NCBI RefSeq assembly: GCF_011300685.1
Contig: NZ_CP049864.1
Span: 1,232,885 to 1,296,884, forward strand
Source: Lysobacter sp. HDW10
GTDB taxonomy: Bacteria; Pseudomonadota; Gammaproteobacteria; Xanthomonadales; Xanthomonadaceae
Direction: 5' to 3'
DNA: 64,000 nt
Shown: piece by piece, positions 62,765-64,000 of the stretch
Position numbering within the stretch: the stretch's first letter is position 1
How the letters are laid out: the number at the start of each line of letters is the position of its first letter
Notes under the pieces: model-generated
What the model was told of the DNA's origin: nothing
Database searches by the model: none
What the model saw: only the letters and a program-made list of their open reading frames with translations
Position numbers and translations under genes: made by a program

Positions 62765-62789
62765 AGGCGTTCAACGCTGGAGAACACAG

Positions 62790-63737
62790 ATGCGCGATTT
62801 GTACCCGGATATCGAACCGTTCGAGCACGGCATGCTCAAAGTGGCTGGCGGCCATGAAATCTATTGGGAACAGTGCGGTAATCCGCAAGGCAAGCCCGTC
62901 GTCATGTTGCACGGTGGGCCGGGCGCAGGCTGTGGTACGGCGATGCGACGTTTTCATGACCCTTCGAAATATCGCATTGTGTTGTTCGATCAACGCGGCG
63001 CGGGTCGCAGTGTGCCGCACGCAAATCTAGACAGCAACACAACCTGGGATTTGGTCTCTGACATCGAACAAATTCGCGAGATGCTGGGCATTGAAAAATG
63101 GCAGGTGTTCGGTGGTTCGTGGGGTTCGACCTTGGCATTGGCCTATGCAGAAACCCATCCCGAACGCGTAACCGAACTCGTGCTACGCGGCATCTTCATG
63201 TTGCGTCGTTGGGAGTTGGAGTGGTTTTATCAAGAAGGTGCTTCGCGTCTTTTCCCAGACCATTGGCAACCCTACCGCGATCACATCCCGGAAAGCGAAC
63301 GTGGCGACATGATGACGGCTTATCACAAGCGTCTCACCAGTGCGGATGAAGCCACGCGTCTGGCCGCAGCGCAGGCATGGAGCATTTGGGAAGGTGGCAC
63401 GAGCTACCTGCGCGTCCCCGCCGACTACAACACCTCGCATAGTGATCCGCATTTCGCGCTGTCTTTTGCGCGCATCGAGAATCACTACTTCATGAACAAG
63501 GGCTTCTTTGAAGTTGATGATCAGCTGCTGCGCGATGCGCACAAAATCGCGCATATTCCGGGCGTAATCGTGCATGGCCGATACGACGTGGTCTGTCCCG
63601 TGCAAAACGCCTGGGATTTGATCAAAGTGTGGCCGTCCGCAACGCTCAAGATTTCTCCCTTGTCAGGCCACTCGGCATTCGAAGCAGAAAACGCGTCTGC
63701 GCTGATTGAAGCCACCGACGCATTTGCAAACGTATAA
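62790..63737 (+). CDS. pip: Prolyl aminopeptidase (proline iminopeptidase)
   Basis: A 315-residue alpha/beta hydrolase releasing N-terminal proline from peptides. Motifs: the oxyanion HGGPGAGC, VLFDQRGAGRSVPHA, the nucleophile elbow GGSWGSTLALAYA, the acid in VHGRYDVVCP and the catalytic His in LSGHSAFE. These, plus RRWELEWFYQEGASRLFPD, identify the S33 family and match the size of the Xanthomonas enzyme (313). The ATG at 62790 follows a GGAG site; 15 codons of upstream open frame are rejected. Lacks a signal peptide, so cytoplasmic. Confidence 0.95.
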   Translation: MRDLYPDIEPFEHGMLKVAGGHEIYWEQCGNPQGKPVVMLHGGPGAGCGTAMRRFHDPSKYRIVLFDQRGAGRSVPHANLDSNTTWDLVSDIEQIREMLGIEKWQVFGGSWGSTLALAYAETHPERVTELVLRGIFMLRRWELEWFYQEGASRLFPDHWQPYRDHIPESERGDMMTAYHKRLTSADEATRLAAAQAWSIWEGGTSYLRVPADYNTSHSDPHFALSFARIENHYFMNKGFFEVDDQLLRDAHKIAHIPGVIVHGRYDVVCPVQNAWDLIKVWPSATLKISPLSGHSAFEAENASALIEATDAFANV

Positions 63738-63748
63738 GGACTCACACC

Positions 63749-63982
63749 GTGTCAGAAGACGAAGATAGTTTGATTGTGAAAGACAGCAATGGCACCGTGC
63801 TGAATAACGGTGACACAGTGACTGTCATTAAAGATCTGAAAGTAAAAGGCACTTCTGTCACGCTGAAGCGCGGCACTGTGTGCAAAAACATCCGCCTGAC
63901 CGATGACGAAGACTTGATCGAATGCAACGTCGATAAGGTCAAAGGTCTGGTGCTGCGCACCGAGTTCGTCAAGAAAGCCTGA
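63749..63982 (+). CDS. PhnA-type (YjdM C-terminal domain) small protein
   Basis: A 77-residue acidic protein corresponding to the C-terminal PhnA domain: VKDSNGTVLNNGDTVTVIKDLKVKGTSVTLKRGTVCKNIRLTDDEDLIEC, ending GLVLRTEFVKKA, an SH3-like barrel. Typical YjdM proteins also have an N-terminal zinc ribbon with four cysteines, absent here; only the two cysteines of the barrel remain. Despite the old PhnA name the family is not shown to break phosphonates. GTG start at 63749 with AAGGA 8 bases upstream, 11 bases after pip. It ends 18 bases before the window edge. Confidence 0.85.
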   Translation: MSEDEDSLIVKDSNGTVLNNGDTVTVIKDLKVKGTSVTLKRGTVCKNIRLTDDEDLIECNVDKVKGLVLRTEFVKKA

Positions 63983-64000
63983 TTCGATTGCGCGGGCTCA

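Noticed and set aside
1-64000. Mobile elements, prophage, CRISPR array, tRNA or rRNA genes, defence island
   Set aside because: No transposase, integrase, direct-repeat/spacer pattern, cloverleaf or Cas/defence-type protein was noticed. The gene content is core chromosomal throughout, though a short tRNA could escape a reading by eye.

Overview
The window is ordinary chromosomal DNA from a gammaproteobacterium of the Xanthomonadaceae/Lysobacteraceae type. The evidence is gene order: a Chp cluster reading pilG-pilH-pilI-pilJ-chpA, ahpC-ahpF-oxyR-orfX, lgt-thyA-folA facing apaH-apaG-rsmA-pdxA-surA-lptD, relA after hrpA, and the pair ubiH plus a second flavin hydroxylase. Base composition looks moderate (mid-50s % G+C by eye), low for that family, and the gene packing is very tight. 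No rRNA, tRNA, insertion sequence, prophage, CRISPR array or toxin/defence island was found, and no gap between genes exceeds 300 bases.

Layout. (1) 1-16961, plus strand: the twitching ATPases pilT (5'-truncated by the window edge) and pilU; YqgE, ruvX, pyrB, the helicase hrpA, the (p)ppGpp synthetase relA, two GT2 glycosyltransferases, the cell-wall synthase mrcB, a YoaA/DinG Fe-S helicase and tsaB. (2) 16962-18796, minus: a TonB-domain protein and gshB. (3) 18990-30736, plus: the Pil-Chp chemosensory system that controls type IV pili. Its 2019-residue ChpA carries 38 AAAEQ pentapeptide repeats, its CheB-like protein has lost the catalytic serine, and no CheR/PilK is present. (4) 30740-32838, minus: rsmE and bioA. 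(5) 32893-41925, plus: nudE, cysQ, mazG, a ColRS-like two-component system, dgkA, a LemA/TPM/TPM cassette, lgt, thyA and folA. (6) 41901-48728, minus: the lptD-surA-pdxA-rsmA-apaG-apaH envelope/housekeeping block. (7) 48845-50409: msrB (+), facing a B12 pair (-) made of an adenosyltransferase and a small membrane protein that resembles the solitary B12 transporter BtuM. (8) 50475-52849, plus: two ubiquinone-pathway hydroxylases. (9) 52851-56208, minus: rlmM, a nucleoside deaminase and glnS. (10) 56257-57812, plus: msrA and an EamA transporter. (11) 57799-61736, minus: orfX, oxyR, ahpF and ahpC, with OxyR-type operators upstream of ahpC. (12) 61906-63982, plus: prmC, a prolyl aminopeptidase and a small PhnA-type protein.

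How the genes fit together. Two pilus retraction ATPases and a complete sensory array (minus methylation) give a type IV pilus motility and surface-sensing module. A peroxide/methionine-sulfoxide group (ahpC, ahpF, oxyR, msrA, msrB) and an envelope-building group (mrcB, lptD, surA, lgt, dgkA, ColRS-like) are the other themes. Many neighbours are joined by 1-4 base stop/start overlaps (ATGA, TGATG, GTGA or TTGA), implying translational coupling. All six convergent junctions have 3 bases or fewer between stops, or overlap, so there is no room for classical terminators.

I see no convincing wholly new system. The most worthwhile leads are the repeat-expanded ChpA with a methylesterase that looks catalytically dead, the BtuM-like gene beside the adenosyltransferase, and the ahpC control region.
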